A stretch of 64,000 nt of DNA. Origin: Pelagicoccus sp. SDUM812002 (GTDB lineage Bacteria; Verrucomicrobiota; Verrucomicrobiia; Opitutales; Opitutaceae). Shown in pieces: positions 51,788-61,320 of this stretch (position 1 is the stretch's first letter; each line of letters opens with the position of its first letter). The position numbers and the translations under genes were made by a program. The notes below the pieces were generated by a model that was not told the origin of the DNA, ran no database searches, and saw only the letters and a list, made by a program, of their open reading frames with translations. The stretch spans positions 1 to 64,000 of the forward strand of contig NZ_JARXHX010000001.1 of assembly GCF_031127835.1 (NCBI RefSeq), read 5' to 3'.

Positions 51788-52468
51788 ATGAACACTAGAA
51801 TCATCGCTACTCTAGCGACGGCTGCTGGACTCGTGTCGGCTGCCAACATCACTGCTCAAGAAGTAACTTACTCTGTAAGCTATGGCGTTGAGTCAGAATA
51901 CGTCTTCCGTGGCGTAGAGATCGCAAGCGAAAGCCTCCAAGGCAGCATCGAAGCCACATACGGCGACGGCTACCTCGGTCTTTGGGCTAGCGAAGCTCTC
52001 GACGACTTCGGAAGTGATACCAGCGAATTCGACCTATACGGCGGTTGGGGCTATGCTCTCAACGACGACGTTACACTCGACTTCGGCGGCACCATCTACC
52101 ACTACCCTGACTTCAGCGACGAAACATTCGAAGCATTCATCGGCGCGGCGTTCGACACAGCTCTAGCACCAAGCCTTTACGCATTCTACGATTTCGACCT
52201 CGACGCTTTCACCCTCGAAGGCGGTATCGGTCACAGCGTAGCTGTAAATGACGTCTCTAGCGTTGATCTTGGACTCACAGCCGGATACGTCGACTTCGAT
52301 AACGGCGGTCACTACGCCTACTACGGAGCGACAGCTGACTACGTTTACAAGCTCAGCGAAACCACAGACGTGTCTGTTGGCGTGCGTTATAGCTCGAACG
52401 ACAAGGATCTCGGCCCATCTCCTGACGGAAACGTTTGGGGCGGTCTCTCCTTCACTCACAACTTCTAG
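51788..52468 (+). CDS. TorF-like outer-membrane porin
   Basis: 226 residues. The signal peptide ends in AANITAQ. The mature chain is a beta-barrel of alternating strands starting VTYSVSYGVESEYVFRGVEI, the TorF family opening ((S/N)xxYVFRGxxxS), and ending with an aromatic strand NVWGGLSFTHNF whose terminal Phe is the Bam signal. It should be an outer-membrane channel of unknown specificity. Codon use is very regular, suggesting high expression, and two terminators follow. Confidence 0.85.
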   Translation: MNTRIIATLATAAGLVSAANITAQEVTYSVSYGVESEYVFRGVEIASESLQGSIEATYGDGYLGLWASEALDDFGSDTSEFDLYGGWGYALNDDVTLDFGGTIYHYPDFSDETFEAFIGAAFDTALAPSLYAFYDFDLDAFTLEGGIGHSVAVNDVSSVDLGLTAGYVDFDNGGHYAYYGATADYVYKLSETTDVSVGVRYSSNDKDLGPSPDGNVWGGLSFTHNF

Positions 52469-52473
52469 TCAAA

Positions 52474-52538
52474 TCCCTTCGCATCGAAGGGAAGTATAGA
52501 TTTTGGCCCGTTTCCGATCCGTCGGGAGCGGGCCTTTT
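52474..52538 (+). terminator. Tandem terminators after the porin gene
   Basis: First hairpin: TCCCTTCG / CGAAGGGA with a CAT loop (52474-52492). Second: a 13-bp stem GGCCCGTTTCCGA / TCGGGAGCGGGCC with G-T pairs and a TCCG loop (52505-52534), followed by TTTT. Confidence 0.88.
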
Positions 52539-52664
52539 CGCGTACGAGTATCAGCTGGCAATGAAAACAGTCCTATGGACTGAGATCGCCTCGACCTGGC
52601 TGGCCCATTTCTTTAGCAGTACCTTGTCATTCTGGCCAGTCAACGACTTCTCTGACGTAGTATC

Positions 52665-52708
52665 CGTACAAAAAAAGTGCTGGCTCGGAGGCCCCCCTCC
52701 AAGCCAGC
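52665..52708 (-). terminator. Terminator of the chemoreceptor gene
   Basis: Read leftward, GCTGGCTTGGAG pairs with CTCCGAGCCAGC across a G-rich loop with one mismatch and is followed by AC and a run of seven T. It lies about 220 bases past the chemoreceptor stop. Nothing else was seen between 52710 and 52925. Confidence 0.75.
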
Positions 52709-52925
52709 TATCCCTTTATTGTTGCCTTGATCCTGAACCTTAGCGCGTTTCCGCGCAGTCCAAATTAAAGAAATTCTGCTGCTGTGCTAATGGTTAACTC
52801 TGGGTTTTTACCCCGATCAACCGTTTGCATATATACCACTATCGTTGCCGACGACACATAGTTAAGCCAGATTCGCGGAAATTCCAGTCACCCGAGCAGT
52901 TTTCGCGAATTATTTGCAAGCGAAC

Positions 52926-54509
52926 CTAGTTCCAGAATGTCGCCTCGGCATCCTGAGTTGTCCGTGACGCTTCGAATTCGTTCTGTTTCGCAGAGCGGGG
53001 CGAGGTGCTAGCAGAGGTACCCGTTGGTAAGGCTTTATCAGGCACCGCAGAGCTACCGCACAGATCTGCCAAATCCCCTATCGCTTGATTCAATGAGACG
53101 GCCTGTTGACTCAGCTCCTGAGCAGAAGCTGCGCTCTCTTCAGTGATGGCAGCATTTGACTGGTAAGTGTTTTCAATCTCGCGAATCGCAGCGTTTACCT
53201 GTCCGACCCCATCTCGATTTTGTAAAACGGACTGGGCGATATTGGCGACCAGCTCGTCGAGCTCAGCTGCCTTGGAGAGAATATCTTCCAAGCTGCGGGA
53301 GACTCGAGCGCTTAATTCGACGCCGTGCTGGCTCTTGCTGATCGAATCCTCGATCCGCGATGAAGTTTCCTGAGCCGCTTTGGCACTGCGTTGGGCTAGG
53401 TTCCGAACTTCGTCAGCCACAACCGCGAATCCAGAACCAGCCTCACCGGCTCGCGCTGCTTCTACAGCCGCGTTCAGGGCGAGTATGTTGGTCTGGAAAG
53501 CGATTTCGTCGATCGATTTGAGGATTTGGGAAATCCCGTCGCTGGAATCTCGGATGGCGTTCATCGCAGATTCCATTTCGTCCATTTGCTTCTTGCCGTG
53601 ATTTACGGCATCGCGGGTCTGGTTGGCGATGTTGGTCGCTGCGTTAGCAGAATCCGCGTTTCTTCCGGTGTTCTCAGCCAAGACCTCAAGCGACGCGCTC
53701 GCTTGCTGAATTGATGCGGCTTCGCGGTTGGTAGAGTCTGCCAGCGCTTGACCGTAGCGCGACACTTCCTGTGATGCGCAGTCGACGACTTCGGCCCCTT
53801 CGCGAAGAGAAAGCGCGATACGCTTGATCTGAGCGGAAATTGATCCCCCGAGCCAACCCCCCAATCCAGCCGCTATCGAAAACCCTAGGAACATCGCGCC
53901 ACCGGTAAACCATGCGAGCTGAGATGCGTCTGCCTCGAATTGAGCGATTCTACCTGTGGCAGCTTCGCTCTCGAACTCGCGGACCATTTCAACTATGGCG
54001 TCGATTTCTTCTGTCGGAGCCCGGTCGATCCCCTTTACGAGCCTATCGACGTTTTGATAGGAGAGTCCATCTTCAGAGTCGAAGCTTGTGATAGCCTCGC
54101 GGTAGGCTTTGCCAAGACCAAGGTGGCTTTTCGCGGCTTCACTCACCGCGCCCTCGGGAACATCATTTCGGCTCAGCAAGGATTGAAGCTCGCTTAGATT
54201 GCTTTGCACGACTTCCTCCCGTTCCTGGAATCTGCCCCAATACTTATCGAATTGAGATCGGTCGTTTCCGCGCAGGAGCGTGTTCTTCCACTCTTGGACT
54301 TGAATCTTGAAATTGACTTGCGCTGAGCGAGCGAGATCGGTCGCCTCTACGAGAAAGACTCCTCGTTCGTATATTTCTGAACTGACCTCTGTCATCGCCC
54401 TGCGGGATTCTCGGAGTCCGTAAAGGCCAACGAGCCCGATTGCTAGCCCGATCGAGGCTACAGTAAGGAAGCCCCCGATCAATTTTTGTTTCAGTGTGAG
54501 TTGATGCAT
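52926..54509 (-). CDS. Methyl-accepting chemotaxis protein
   Basis: 527 residues. A first membrane helix ([20 protein letters not shown]) is followed by a four-helix-bundle-like periplasmic sensor with many charged helices, a second helix ([20 protein letters not shown]), then a signalling domain. The hairpin tip reads [20 protein letters not shown] and [20 protein letters not shown], the universal CheA/CheW contact region. No HAMP domain is obvious. It relays signals to CheA; the ligand is unknown. Confidence 0.92.
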   Translation of the reverse strand: MHQLTLKQKLIGGFLTVASIGLAIGLVGLYGLRESRRAMTEVSSEIYERGVFLVEATDLARSAQVNFKIQVQEWKNTLLRGNDRSQFDKYWGRFQEREEVVQSNLSELQSLLSRNDVPEGAVSEAAKSHLGLGKAYREAITSFDSEDGLSYQNVDRLVKGIDRAPTEEIDAIVEMVREFESEAATGRIAQFEADASQLAWFTGGAMFLGFSIAAGLGGWLGGSISAQIKRIALSLREGAEVVDCASQEVSRYGQALADSTNREAASIQQASASLEVLAENTGRNADSANAATNIANQTRDAVNHGKKQMDEMESAMNAIRDSSDGISQILKSIDEIAFQTNILALNAAVEAARAGEAGSGFAVVADEVRNLAQRSAKAAQETSSRIEDSISKSQHGVELSARVSRSLEDILSKAAELDELVANIAQSVLQNRDGVGQVNAAIREIENTYQSNAAITEESAASAQELSQQAVSLNQAIGDLADLCGSSAVPDKALPTGTSASTSPRSAKQNEFEASRTTQDAEATFWN

Positions 54510-54701
54510 GGTGGTCGATTCGCTTGTTGGATTACCGAGCCCTTCGTACCTCGGTAGCGCGCAATCGGATTCGACCTCAGTGCCCTTGAGCTAAGGTAAC
54601 TTCGTCGCTTCACTCACTTTATCGCTTCCTTTACAAAATACACCTCACCTTAGCGTAAGGAAGCTTCCCCAGCGAGCTGTGGCTAATGCAGCAGGCAGGA
54701 T

Positions 54702-55310
54702 TCAATTGCTTATAGCTTCGAGCCAACGAATCAACTTGGCCATCGCCTTCCCTCGGTGGCTCATGCCTCCTTTTTCCGATTGGGAAAGCTCGGCGAACGT
54801 TTTAGTGAAACCGCTGGGAACGAAGACGGGATCGTATCCAAAACCTCCTTCGCCAGCCTTTTCTCGAATGATCTCTCCTCGGCATTCGCCTTTGAACACC
54901 CGCTCTTCTCCGCCCTTGGAGACGATCGCCAAATGGCACTGGAAAGCAGCTGAGCGATCGACATGCCCCAGAGCGCCGAGCATGTGGAGAAGCTTGTTGG
55001 TATTGTCGGAGTCCGTAGCGTCCTCGCCTGCGAAACGAGCAGAGTAAACGCCAGGGGCTCCGTCGAGAGCGTCGACGCAAAGTCCGCTGTCGTCAGCCAG
55101 CGAAAAAGCACCATCCGGCAACAAAGCGGCCAAAGCCCGCGCTTTCTTGAGAGCATTTCCAGAGAAGGTTTCCTGGTCCTCCTCTACCGTCGGCATGCCG
55201 CCGAGAGCGGTAGGACCGTTTACCTCGATGGACAGACCAGCGGCAGCTAGCATAGCCCTCAGCTCTTCGATCTTGTGGGAATTACCCGTTGCTAAATACA
55301 GTTTCATCAA
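54702..55310 (-). CDS. rdgB: RdgB/HAM1 non-canonical purine NTP pyrophosphatase
   Basis: About 200 residues; the natural start is probably ATG 55307 (MKLYLATGNSHKIEELRAML). Family motifs are LATGNSHKIEEL, FSGNALKKARALA, LADDSGLCVDAL, GAPGVYSARFAGEDATD and GGFGYDPVFVPSG, with SHRGKAMAKL at the end. It removes ITP, dITP and XTP from nucleotide pools. It overlaps the ribD-like gene upstream by 29 bases, so the two are co-transcribed. Confidence 0.93.
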   Translation of the reverse strand: MMKLYLATGNSHKIEELRAMLAAAGLSIEVNGPTALGGMPTVEEDQETFSGNALKKARALAALLPDGAFSLADDSGLCVDALDGAPGVYSARFAGEDATDSDNTNKLLHMLGALGHVDRSAAFQCHLAIVSKGGEERVFKGECRGEIIREKAGEGGFGYDPVFVPSGFTKTFAELSQSEKGGMSHRGKAMAKLIRWLEAISN

Positions 55311-56442
55311 CGTCGAGACGAGCGGGGTAATTTACGAATCCGCGCATGAGCTGATCTTCGCCAAATACCTCGTGCCGTACTTTTTCGAGCCGGATTGCTT
55401 GCGAAAGTCGCTCCGTGCGCAAGCCACGGTAGACGGATTTCGCTTTGTCGTCGCCCATCATTATCGGGGCTCGGTAGTTGAAATGGTAGTTGAGCTCACG
55501 CATGTGCAACAGCTCGCTCACGAGTCGGCTACCACCTTCGAAATAGACGCCCGTTATACCTACGTCCGCGCAACGTTTTCTGAAAACGGAAAACGGGACC
55601 TTCATGTTCTCGGCGGGCAGGACCCAAACGTTTACACCTTCCGTCTCCAAACGACGAATGTACCCGGTGCCAGCGGCATCAGTGGTTACGACGATAGTGT
55701 TATCCCTAAAATCGTCGGTGTAGATAGTTGGCAAATACCGCTCCATCGCAGTACGTAACAATCCGTCGAATACGAATCGCATTCCACACCATTCAGGTTC
55801 ACCTTCGATGCGACTCGTGAGCCGAGGGTCGTCTTCCACCAAGGTTCCCGCTCCTACCGCGATCGACGGAAAGAGTCGACGCCACTTCATCACGTTTTGG
55901 CGAGCTTGCTCCCCAGTGATCCACTTCGACTCGCCCGTCCTGCAAGCGATCTTCCCGTCCAGGGTCGTGGCGGATTTTGCGGCAAAAATTGGAATGCGAT
56001 TCTGTACCCAGAAATTGGATATCAGATTCAGGTCTTCGCATTCTTCGATAAGAACCCGGCGTTCCACTTTGATGCCTGCCTCCTTCAAGGCGTCAGCTCC
56101 CTTGTTCGCATGGTCAGCGACTGGATCGCTGGCCCCAATTACCACGTAGGTGACACCTGCCTCGCGAATTGCCCGAACACCGGAGTCGAGCCTGTTCGAG
56201 CTCGGTCCCGGCTCCATGGTTAGAAAGAGGCAAGCTCCTTCCTTGGGTTTTCGACCGAGGGCCTTGAACAAGCGAATCTCGGGGGCGGTGGAACTCGGCT
56301 GCTCGACGTGGGAAGTCGCCACGACTACCCCCTCCTCGACCAATGCAGCACCGATCATCAATTGTGGATGGGTGCGGCCCCAGCCCTTGCGGGCCTTATC
56401 GAGGGCAACTTTCATGAAAGTCTCTTTTTCGGACTGGGTCAT
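55282..56442 (-). CDS. ribD: RibD-like protein: intact reductase, deaminase domain without zinc ligands
   Basis: 386 residues. The C-terminal half is a proper pyrimidine reductase domain (SATTLDGKIACRTGESKWIT, VGAGTLVEDDPRLTSR, FEGGSRLVSELLHM). The N-terminal half has the deaminase fold (HPQLMIGAALVEEGVVVATS, VIGASDPVADHANKGADALK). The HAE motif is APE (SSTAPEIRLFKAL), and both Cys of the PCxH..PPC motif are gone (FLTMEPGPSSNRLDSGVRAI). Deaminase activity should therefore be lost. Riboflavin synthesis would then need a separate deaminase, or this protein has another reductase role. Confidence 0.82.
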   Translation of the reverse strand: MTQSEKETFMKVALDKARKGWGRTHPQLMIGAALVEEGVVVATSHVEQPSSTAPEIRLFKALGRKPKEGACLFLTMEPGPSSNRLDSGVRAIREAGVTYVVIGASDPVADHANKGADALKEAGIKVERRVLIEECEDLNLISNFWVQNRIPIFAAKSATTLDGKIACRTGESKWITGEQARQNVMKWRRLFPSIAVGAGTLVEDDPRLTSRIEGEPEWCGMRFVFDGLLRTAMERYLPTIYTDDFRDNTIVVTTDAAGTGYIRRLETEGVNVWVLPAENMKVPFSVFRKRCADVGITGVYFEGGSRLVSELLHMRELNYHFNYRAPIMMGDDKAKSVYRGLRTERLSQAIRLEKVRHEVFGEDQLMRGFVNYPARLDVDETVFSNG

Positions 56443-56504
56443 AATCTTAGAGGAATCGGCTAACGCGTTCTCTTAGAACGAATTTTGTGTGTTCGTGCAA
56501 TGCC

Positions 56505-57149
56505 CTATTCGCCGGATACATAGGGATTAGAGGATATCTCTTCGCCTACGGTCGTATTTGGCCCGTGTCCGGGCAGTACACTCGTCTCTTTTGGAAGGGT
56601 GTAGATCCTTTCTCTTATCGAACGTTCCAACTCCTTGAAACTTCCCCCAGGTAGATCCGTCCTGCCAATACCACCCGCGAAGAGGGCGTCCCCTACAAAA
56701 GCTGCCTTAGCTGCAGGGAAATAGAATAGCACATTTCCCGGGCAATGCCCGGGTACGTGCCGAACCTCGCAATCGAGGCCAAGAAACGTGAGTTTCGTTC
56801 CGTCCTCCACCCAGTGATCTATCGCGAAGCCACGCAGCTCCAAATCCGGGGGGTAAGCGTAGGAGCGCATGCATTCTGGATTCTCAAACATTCCCCTATC
56901 CGCCTTGTGTCCGTAAAGCGGAACTCCGCGATCAGCGAAAGTTGCCACGCCTCCGATGTGATCGTAGTGCCCGTGGGTCAGCAGCAGCGCCTTAAGTTCG
57001 CAGCCATCTTCGGCCAAAGCGGGATCAACGAATTCGCAAACATCATTGGGAGCATCGATCAAGATCGCCTCGCCGCACTCTGGGTCGCTGATCAGGAAAG
57101 CGTTGGTCTGTATCGAGCCTGCTGGAATTATCCTTACGTTCAAAGACAT
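56505..57149 (-). CDS. MBL-fold hydrolase, glyoxalase II-like
   Basis: 214 residues from ATG 57149 (MSLNVRIIPAGSIQTNAF). The metal motif LLTHGHYDHIGG (HxHxDH), the VRHVPGHCPGNVLFY His, FVGDALFAGGIGRTDLPGG (Asp) and VLPGHGPNTTVGEE (His) complete the binuclear site. Short proteins of this type hydrolyse thioesters or related small esters. The substrate is not certain. Confidence 0.85.
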   Translation of the reverse strand: MSLNVRIIPAGSIQTNAFLISDPECGEAILIDAPNDVCEFVDPALAEDGCELKALLLTHGHYDHIGGVATFADRGVPLYGHKADRGMFENPECMRSYAYPPDLELRGFAIDHWVEDGTKLTFLGLDCEVRHVPGHCPGNVLFYFPAAKAAFVGDALFAGGIGRTDLPGGSFKELERSIRERIYTLPKETSVLPGHGPNTTVGEEISSNPYVSGE

Positions 57150-57322
57150 GCTGCCACGGCATAGACGCTTGCTACGGGAATTCAACCTCCAAGAACCACT
57201 TTTACTCAATCAACAGGCGAGCTTGCGCTCGAACAAAACTCCCTCAATTCTCATTCTATCTCCCCCAATTCGACTTTCCTCCCATTCCATCTCCGTTCGC
57301 CTTTCGCCCTGTGCCCTACGCA

Positions 57323-60300
57323 ATGCACTCTCCTTTCAGGACACTACTTAACGGTGTCTTAGCCATCTTCGCGTTCTCGTTTTGCTCGATGCCAGCGAGC
57401 GGCGCACAAAATTCTGACTTTTCGAATCTCGACTCAGATTGGAACTTAGAGGAACTCAGCTTTGAGACCGTCAACCTTTTTGGCAGCCGCTCAGCTGGGC
57501 GGATCCAAACAATCACCCAAAGCAGAAACGGACTGATTTGGATTGGAAGCCAGCAAGGACTCTACCGCTACGACGGTCGCAGAGTACTCCCCTTTTACAG
57601 CGATCCTAGAGACTCGACGAGCATCCCGAATGACAGCGTTACCGCCCTTCATGTCGACAGTAAGGGACGCCTTTGGGTCGCTACCGAGCAGGGGGCGGCG
57701 CTATTTCAAGAAGACAAAGAAGAGTTCATTCGCTATCTTCAGCCCGAGCAAACGGGTGACGGTCAAATTTCGAGCCAAGTGAACGGTATAGGGCACACTA
57801 GCGACGGGACCGTCTACGCTACCAATGAAGCCGGGAGGGTATTCAGCTTTGACGAACAATCAGGCAACTTTGTCGAGGCCACAAACTACCGCTTCGGAGC
57901 AATCAAGTCACTATCGATAGACCTTCGGGACAGGTTGTGGATTGGTTCAAACGACGCCGTATACGTATTCAATCCGCAAACACAGGAAATACAGTCGTTT
58001 ACCGAGCCCATTGTTACGCAAGACGCCGTCACTATAAATTATGTCCTCGGAATCTCCTACTTAGACGAATCCGAAGTCTGGCTTGCCACTTCGACAAGTG
58101 GCTTGATCGTGCTCAACCCCAGCACCGGTGCGTTCCAAAGGATTCCCGCTAGCTCGCAACCTGAATCCTATGCCAATGGCATCTACTCCGACCAAGCGGG
58201 ACGTATGTGGGCAATTAACAACGCAGGACTCACCCTCTACGACCGGTCGACTAAAGAGCCGATCCTCCAACCCCAAAACGATGCGGACAGACTAAAAACT
58301 CCGCCGAGCGGCATAAACTCCCTGTTTGTCGACCACCAAGGGAGCATATGGATCGGGAGCAACTACGATGGCGTCAGTAAATCGACCAGTTACAAACGAT
58401 TCGAGACGATTGACCTCCACGCTAGAAATCCGGAGGTCAGGGCGTATGCGCCCGTAGCAGCTTTTGTGGAAGACGGGGGCGGTAATTTATGGGTCGGTCA
58501 TCCCGAATCTGGGCTAGCGATGTATCCGCGTGATGGTGACAGCGTACTACGCATATTCCACGAACCGGGAGACGATTCATCACTCACCGACCAACCTATC
58601 CTCTGTCTTTTCGAGGATTCTAAAGGTCAGATCTGGATCGGTACCTACCGTGGCGGACTCTATCGATATCGTCCCGGTACCGGCGAACTCACTGGATTTC
58701 ATCACGACCCCGACGACCCACATTCGCTCGGAGGCCACGATATACGAGCGATCGATGAAGATTCTGATGGAGCGCTTTGGTTCGCGACTCACGGCAGCGG
58801 CGTCATAAGCTACGATCCCGATAACGAACAGTTCGCGAACTACACTCTGGGTACGCGCGACGAAACCAGTTTCTATATTCCTAACGACTGGATCAATACC
58901 CTACTCATCGACAGCGAGCAAAACATCTGGCTCTCCGCTCGCAACGGAGTCGTCAAAATTTCAAAGGATCGAAAGAGTTACCAGCACTTTGAAGCAGACG
59001 CAAACACGCCGGGCGCCCTTTCCCATTCCCAAACCATAGACTTGTTCGAAGATTCCAAGGGACGTATGTGGATTGCGACCAAAGATGGACTAAATCTATT
59101 TTTGCCCGAGACCCATACCTTCAAGAGCTACTCGGTCCCGGAAGGACTGCCAGACAGGACAATCGTCTCAATCATCGAAGACGAGAGAGGATTCCTTTGG
59201 CTCGGAACTCTTGGAGGTCTTGCCCGTTTCGACCCCGAGACGGAGTTGACGCGAACTTTCGACACGACAGACGGGCTTTCGAGCGACGACTTTTTTGAGA
59301 CAAAGGTGGCGAGGGGCATCGGCGGTATGCTCTATTTTGGCCAAAACAAAGGTATCACCCGCTTTAACCCCAACGAAATCGTCGACGATGGAGTAACGCC
59401 TCGTGTTTTCATCACAGGACTTCGCGTATTTGGCACCCCGCTGCAGGTATCCGATAAGAGTCCGCTCGAAAAAAGCATGCTTCAGACCGCCAAGATCGAA
59501 CTGCGGCACGACCAAAATGCTCTCGTATTCGAGTTCGTAGCAGTCGACTTCAAAAACCCCGCCAAGAATCAGTACCGTTTTAAACTCGAAGGATTCGACA
59601 AAGATTGGTCAATACCGAGCAATAAGGCGGAAGCGATCTACACAAACATACCTTCCGGTAACTACATATTCCGAGTCCAGGCCTCAAACATTGATGGCTT
59701 CTGGAATTACCAAGGAGACACTCTCGCCGTTCAAATCACCCCTCCTTTCTGGGGCACTCTAAGTTTTCGAGTAATACTGATAATTTTCGTTATTACGGTC
59801 CCGATCGCTCTCTTTTTTTGGAGAATCAATTCCATCCGCAACGAAGCTCGCCGTCTCGAAGTCGCAGTAGCAAAACGTACTAAGGACCTGAAGCAGGCCA
59901 ACATCTGGCTCGAAGAGGCAAACGCTAAAACGCAGTCGCATGGCGAGCTCCTTGAAAGAACAGTGCGCGAGCGCACCAAAGAGTTGGAGATCGCCAAGGA
60001 TAAAGCCGAACACTCCGATCGCCTAAAGTCTGCCTTCCTCGCCAACATGTCGCACGAGATTCGTACCCCGATGAACGCAATCATCGGCTTCCTGCACATG
60101 CTCGAAAGCACCGATTTGAGGGATGAAGAGCGGCGGCACTTCCACGAAATAATTAGCCAAAGCAGCAAATCACTCATGTCGCTGATAGACGACATCCTAG
60201 ACCTGTCAGCCATCGAAGCCGGCGAGGCCGAGATAGCTCTCCAACCGAGCGACATCGACGAAATCTGCGAAGAACTCGGCGCTCTATTTCGTGAATCTCT

Positions 60301-61186
60301 TCTCGCTCAGAAGAAAGGCAAGGTTTCCTACAAATTCGAAAAAAACGTATCACGCCATCTCGAGGAAGCCGGCCCTCTCATCACGGTCATCGATCCCCTA
60401 CGCCTAAAACAGATCCTTTGGAACCTCCTCTCAAACGCCTTGAAATTTACAGAAGAAGGTGAAATCCGCCTTCGCGTGTCTGTCAAAGACGACGAAGGCG
60501 ACGGATCCCCGGAAATACACTTTTCGGTCAAAGATACGGGCATCGGCATCCCAAAGGAAGAGCATAAGCGAATCTTCAACCGCTTCCACAAACTAGACGA
60601 AGACGGCAAAAAATTGTATCGCGGGACAGGACTCGGGCTGGCCATCACCCAAACGCTCACCACTCTGATGGATGGCGTGATCACACTCGAGTCAGAGCCG
60701 AACGTGGGTACCCAGTTCTTCGTGACCTTTCCTTACAGGTCGAAACTCGAAAGTACCGACCCCGCTAGCAAGCACGCCAAACTAAGCTCTGATAGAAATG
60801 AGGTAGACCTATCAGCCTTCAACTTGCTGGTGGTAGAGGACGAAACACCTAATTTCGAATACATCAGTCGCGTGCTAAAAAGGACGGGAATCAATATCCA
60901 ATGGGTGGATCGCGGCGGCACTGCTCTAGAGAAATTCAAGAGCCAGCCATTCGATCTCGTTTTGCTCGATCTCAAGCTGCCCGAGGTTGATGGACACGAA
61001 ATCGCAAGACAGATCCGAGAAATAGCTCCCGATATCCCCATTATCGTGCAATCGGCTTTCGCGATGCGCGATGACGTCCATCGCTCGAAAGAAGCAGGAG
61101 CCAACGAGCACCTGTCCAAACCCTTCAGCCCCGGAGCTCTGATAGATATCCTCAGCAAATACCTTTTGAAAACAACCGATTACTAG
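57323..61186 (+). CDS. Hybrid two-component sensor with beta-propeller, Y_Y_Y, kinase and receiver
   Basis: 1287 residues from ATG 57323 (GTG at 57311 is less likely). A signal peptide is followed by about 14 repeated Reg_prop motifs (such as NGLIWIGSQQGLYRYDG, GRLWVATEQGAALF, GQIWIGTYRGGLYRY) forming two seven-bladed periplasmic propellers. A Y_Y_Y domain comes next (NQYRFKLEGFDKDWS), then a membrane helix near 814-833, a coiled coil, HisKA with His911 (ANMSHEIRTPMNAIIGF), HATPase (FSVKDTGIGIPKEEHKRIF, GTGLGLAITQTL) and a C-terminal receiver with Asp1216 (LVLLDLKLPEVDG). Family members usually sense carbohydrates. No AraC output domain is present, so a separate response regulator is needed. 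Confidence 0.93.
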   Translation: MHSPFRTLLNGVLAIFAFSFCSMPASGAQNSDFSNLDSDWNLEELSFETVNLFGSRSAGRIQTITQSRNGLIWIGSQQGLYRYDGRRVLPFYSDPRDSTSIPNDSVTALHVDSKGRLWVATEQGAALFQEDKEEFIRYLQPEQTGDGQISSQVNGIGHTSDGTVYATNEAGRVFSFDEQSGNFVEATNYRFGAIKSLSIDLRDRLWIGSNDAVYVFNPQTQEIQSFTEPIVTQDAVTINYVLGISYLDESEVWLATSTSGLIVLNPSTGAFQRIPASSQPESYANGIYSDQAGRMWAINNAGLTLYDRSTKEPILQPQNDADRLKTPPSGINSLFVDHQGSIWIGSNYDGVSKSTSYKRFETIDLHARNPEVRAYAPVAAFVEDGGGNLWVGHPESGLAMYPRDGDSVLRIFHEPGDDSSLTDQPILCLFEDSKGQIWIGTYRGGLYRYRPGTGELTGFHHDPDDPHSLGGHDIRAIDEDSDGALWFATHGSGVISYDPDNEQFANYTLGTRDETSFYIPNDWINTLLIDSEQNIWLSARNGVVKISKDRKSYQHFEADANTPGALSHSQTIDLFEDSKGRMWIATKDGLNLFLPETHTFKSYSVPEGLPDRTIVSIIEDERGFLWLGTLGGLARFDPETELTRTFDTTDGLSSDDFFETKVARGIGGMLYFGQNKGITRFNPNEIVDDGVTPRVFITGLRVFGTPLQVSDKSPLEKSMLQTAKIELRHDQNALVFEFVAVDFKNPAKNQYRFKLEGFDKDWSIPSNKAEAIYTNIPSGNYIFRVQASNIDGFWNYQGDTLAVQITPPFWGTLSFRVILIIFVITVPIALFFWRINSIRNEARRLEVAVAKRTKDLKQANIWLEEANAKTQSHGELLERTVRERTKELEIAKDKAEHSDRLKSAFLANMSHEIRTPMNAIIGFLHMLESTDLRDEERRHFHEIISQSSKSLMSLIDDILDLSAIEAGEAEIALQPSDIDEICEELGALFRESLLAQKKGKVSYKFEKNVSRHLEEAGPLITVIDPLRLKQILWNLLSNALKFTEEGEIRLRVSVKDDEGDGSPEIHFSVKDTGIGIPKEEHKRIFNRFHKLDEDGKKLYRGTGLGLAITQTLTTLMDGVITLESEPNVGTQFFVTFPYRSKLESTDPASKHAKLSSDRNEVDLSAFNLLVVEDETPNFEYISRVLKRTGINIQWVDRGGTALEKFKSQPFDLVLLDLKLPEVDGHEIARQIREIAPDIPIIVQSAFAMRDDVHRSKEAGANEHLSKPFSPGALIDILSKYLLKTTDY

Positions 61187-61320
61187 GCCCAATCGGCAGT
61201 CTTAGCCTCACGACCCGAGCTGAGACCGGATCCGAGCAATAGCTCAGGTTCTCGGCACCGAAAATTGCATTTCTGATCCAGCCTAAAATTACGCTTTAAA
61301 AAGCCGCGTTTTCCCCCTCA

